Positions 61,905-64,000 of a DNA stretch of 64,000 bases are shown here, piece after piece. A program made the translations under genes and the position numbers. Numbering within the stretch: position 1 is the first letter of the stretch; the number at the start of each line of letters is the position of its first letter. A model generated the notes under the pieces. The model made no database searches and was not told where the DNA came from. It saw only the letters and a program-made list of their open reading frames with translations. Source of the stretch: Sinobaca qinghaiensis (GTDB lineage: Bacteria; Bacillota; Bacilli; Bacillales; Marinococcaceae); contig NZ_RAPK01000006.1 of the NCBI RefSeq assembly GCF_003610495.1, positions 243,241 to 307,240 of the forward strand, in the 5' to 3' direction.

Positions 61905-62945
61905 ATGACAACGATACGCGATATTGCGAAAAATGCTAAAGTATCCAGTTCTACGGTTTCAAGAGTCTTAAATAAAGACAGCACTCTCTCTGTAAGCGAA
62001 GAAACAAAGAGCAAAATTATTATGATTGCCGATGAATTAGGCTATCAAACAATGCGCAAGCGTAAGTATAAAGAGCAAAAAAATAAACATACAGGAAAGG
62101 TAGCTATCGTTTCATTTCAGACACAGCTTGAAGAGCAGAATGATCCTTATTTCCTTCCTCTGCGTCAGGGAATTGAAGAAGAGCTCGCGGCAAATGGATT
62201 TCATGATATTCAAACGATCAGACTCCCACAGGTTTTTACGGAAACCTCTGTGGATAATATCGACGGATTCGTAGTAATGGGGAATATTCATATAGACGTG
62301 TTGAGAAAGCTCGGTGCCGAAAATAACAATATCGTTTATGTGAACTACAGTGGCAGCAGTCAAACTCAGGAATTTGATTTTGTACATTTTGATTTTAACA
62401 AAGCAACCCGGCAGGCACTCATGCATTTAGCATCGTTGGGACATAATGATATTGGATTTATAGGAGGTGCTGAACATGAATACAGTCTTCTTGGAAGCAG
62501 GGAATGTCTGGAGCAGAGAAGAGAAGTGTATAAGGATTTTATGAAGGAAAAGGGATTAACTGAATATATCCAAATATATTCAGGGTACTTTTCCATGGCA
62601 GACGGCTATAGGTTAATGAAAAAAATGATCAGCGATGGCCGGATGCCTGAAGCGTTGTTTGCAGCAAGTGATTCAATGGCCATTGGAGCTATACGGGCGT
62701 TGAGGGAAATGTCTCTTCGTATCCCAGAAGATATAGCGGTAGTAAGTTTCAATGATGTAGAAACATCTGCTTATATGACACCGGCCCTTACGACCGTTAA
62801 GGTACACAAGAAAGAGATGGGAAAGCGGAGCGTTCAGCTCCTGCTGGAGCGAGTCAAAGGAAGAAACATTCCATTAACAATCACATATCCAACGGAGTTA
62901 ATTGTTCGTGAAAGCTGCGGACATCACATAAAAAAAGCTAAATAA
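61905..62945 (+). CDS. LacI-family transcriptional regulator
   Basis: A 346-residue repressor with HTH TTIRDIAKNAKVSSSTVSRVLN and a sensor domain (FVVMGNIHIDVL, FAASDSMAIGAIRAL, VSFNDVETSAYMTPALTTVKV). It is similar in layout to galR a kilobase upstream, and both have the hinge-linker of galactoside repressors. It lies 15 bp before a sugar-binding lipoprotein gene, so it likely controls that importer. TTTACTAA boxes and a cre-like site precede it, suggesting autoregulation plus catabolite repression. Confidence 0.88.
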   Translation: MTTIRDIAKNAKVSSSTVSRVLNKDSTLSVSEETKSKIIMIADELGYQTMRKRKYKEQKNKHTGKVAIVSFQTQLEEQNDPYFLPLRQGIEEELAANGFHDIQTIRLPQVFTETSVDNIDGFVVMGNIHIDVLRKLGAENNNIVYVNYSGSSQTQEFDFVHFDFNKATRQALMHLASLGHNDIGFIGGAEHEYSLLGSRECLEQRREVYKDFMKEKGLTEYIQIYSGYFSMADGYRLMKKMISDGRMPEALFAASDSMAIGAIRALREMSLRIPEDIAVVSFNDVETSAYMTPALTTVKVHKKEMGKRSVQLLLERVKGRNIPLTITYPTELIVRESCGHHIKKAK

Positions 62946-62959
62946 TCTGGGAGGGTTTT

Positions 62960-64000
62960 ATGATGAAAAAGTGGATAATGCCAGTACCGTTTGTAACTGC
63001 AGCAGTAGTATTAGCTGGATGCGGCGGGGGATCAAGCAGTGGGGAAAATGGAGAACTTACGCTATTTTCTTCTATTACAAATGAATCAGAAAAGCAGGCG
63101 TTTGAGGAGCTTGTCAGCGAATTTGAGGAGGAGTCTGGAATTGCAGTGGATGTTAACCTGCCGGGTGCTGAATATGAGAGTATGCTCCGGGTGCGAATGG
63201 CTTCCAATGATATGCCGGACTTATTTGACACCCACGGATGGTCGCAAACACGCTACGGTGACTACACAGAGGATTTGGCAGGTGAAGAATGGGCAGAGCG
63301 CCTGGATGAAACCATGGACGGGGTTTTGAAAGACGAAGATGGAAAATTGTATGCTTTTCCACTCAATCAGGCATTGGATGGTATCAGCTATAACGCTACC
63401 CTTTTAGAAGAATACGGAATTGAACCTCCCAACACGTTTGATGAACTTATGGAAGCAATGCGAACGTTGAAAGAGGAAAGCGGCGGAGAAGTGACTCCGA
63501 TGTTCATGGCACAATCAGAAGCAGGTGCTGTTGCCCAGTATTTTGATCAGATGGCCACCCCTTTGCTAACGGTTGATGAAGAAGAAAACTATGAAGAAGA
63601 ATTAATGAATGGAACATTCGACTGGTCAAACTATACGTTTCTCCCGGAACAATTAAAAATCATGCAGGAAGAAGAATTAATTAACGAGGATGCAGTGACG
63701 GCCCGTGGAGGCCAGGCGGTAGAACTGATGGCCCAAAATGAAATTGCCTTTATATTTGCGGGAGGATCTTTCGGAGCAGACGTTACTGAATTGAATCCGG
63801 ACGTTGAGGTGGGGGCTATCCCAGTGCCGTCTATCCATGGTGAAGACGGACAGCGCTGGATCGGAGGAGAGCGCCATACTCTTGCGGTATGGAATGAATC
63901 CGAAGCCAAAGAAGAAGCGCTCCAGTTCCTTGATTTCATGGCCGAAGATGAAAATGCAGCACGTATTGCAGAAGCCACCTCGATGCCGTCGCCATTGGAT
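62960..64000 (+). CDS. Sugar ABC transporter substrate-binding lipoprotein, C-terminus off the right edge
   Basis: 347 residues are visible of an extracellular solute-binding family 1 protein. The signal peptide has lipobox VLAGC (Cys21). ELTLFSSITNESEKQAFEELV, YAFPLNQALDGISYNATLLEEYG and the WIGGERHTLAVW region are typical. The mature part is markedly acidic, as in salt-adapted species. GGGAGG precedes two ATG codons. It follows the LacI regulator; permeases presumably lie beyond the edge, and MsmX could supply the ATPase. Position suggests a galactoside, by inference. Confidence 0.9.
   Translation, partial: MMKKWIMPVPFVTAAVVLAGCGGGSSSGENGELTLFSSITNESEKQAFEELVSEFEEESGIAVDVNLPGAEYESMLRVRMASNDMPDLFDTHGWSQTRYGDYTEDLAGEEWAERLDETMDGVLKDEDGKLYAFPLNQALDGISYNATLLEEYGIEPPNTFDELMEAMRTLKEESGGEVTPMFMAQSEAGAVAQYFDQMATPLLTVDEEENYEEELMNGTFDWSNYTFLPEQLKIMQEEELINEDAVTARGGQAVELMAQNEIAFIFAGGSFGADVTELNPDVEVGAIPVPSIHGEDGQRWIGGERHTLAVWNESEAKEEALQFLDFMAEDENAARIAEATSMPSPLD

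Overview
The window reads as chromosome of a Gram-positive, low-to-mid GC Bacillota of the Bacillaceae type. Supporting signs are strong AGGAGG ribosome sites, frequent TTG/GTG starts, a CwlO/LytE-like pair of NlpC/P60 hydrolases behind WalR-type boxes, cre-like boxes, a FadR box, NagR (dre) operators, Lut and Lar lactate genes, MsmX, and Asp23/DUF2273. Glu-rich lipoproteins and several sodium-symporter-like carriers suit a salt- or alkali-adapted species, but the genus cannot be fixed from sequence alone. No rRNA, tRNA, CRISPR or prophage was seen. Most of the window is ordinary carbon and nitrogen catabolism in compact operons.

Layout: 1-3.7 kb, a truncated acyl-CoA ligase under a FadR box, then a 2-hydroxyacid dehydrogenase and a class III aminotransferase. 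3.8-10.4 kb, an amino-sugar regulon (nagA-nagB-nagR, convergent murQ) with three dre operators, and a GH31 alpha-glucosidase. 10.4-16.8 kb, two paralogous secreted NlpC/P60 hydrolases with unusual long leaders, a DUF2294 protein, a ROK kinase, and envelope-stress genes (DUF2273, Asp23, a 37-residue protein). 16.8-19.7 kb, an SDR, an OsmC protein and a GH32 sucrase. 19.7-28.6 kb, a probable sigma-54 regulon: ureohydrolase, YjiH carrier, PAS/AAA+/Fis activator, nitrilase, NCS1 permease, aldehyde dehydrogenase and divergent aminotransferase. This would suit degradation of agmatine or another guanidino compound. 28.6-32.1 kb, a HAD phosphatase, a DUF4385 protein and a GH15 enzyme.

32.3-39.6 kb holds a tight seven-gene operon: creatininase-family hydrolase, complete SsuABC/ThiXYZ-like importer, FAD oxidoreductase and two cytosine-deaminase-like amidohydrolases. 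It looks like a dedicated import and ring-opening route for an unidentified N-heterocycle. 40-41.7 kb has a methyltransferase and a FluC pair. 41.7-53.5 kb is a lactate module: larA-larE-larB-larC (nickel-pincer lactate racemase and cofactor synthesis) divergent from lutA-lutB-lutC-lutR (L-lactate oxidation), followed by CstA and SSS carriers. 53.5-56.7 kb has msmX, tandem repeats and a PucR/CdaR-type regulator. 56.9-61.6 kb is the Leloir operon galK-galE-galT-galR, then a second LacI regulator and a truncated sugar-binding lipoprotein at the right edge.

The most unusual signal is in the leaders of the two NlpC/P60 genes. Neither start codon has a nearby Shine-Dalgarno, but each leader carries a strong one about 155-170 nt upstream. 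In both, the bases just after that Shine-Dalgarno are complementary to bases just before the AUG. A long-range helix would therefore assemble a split ribosome-binding site.
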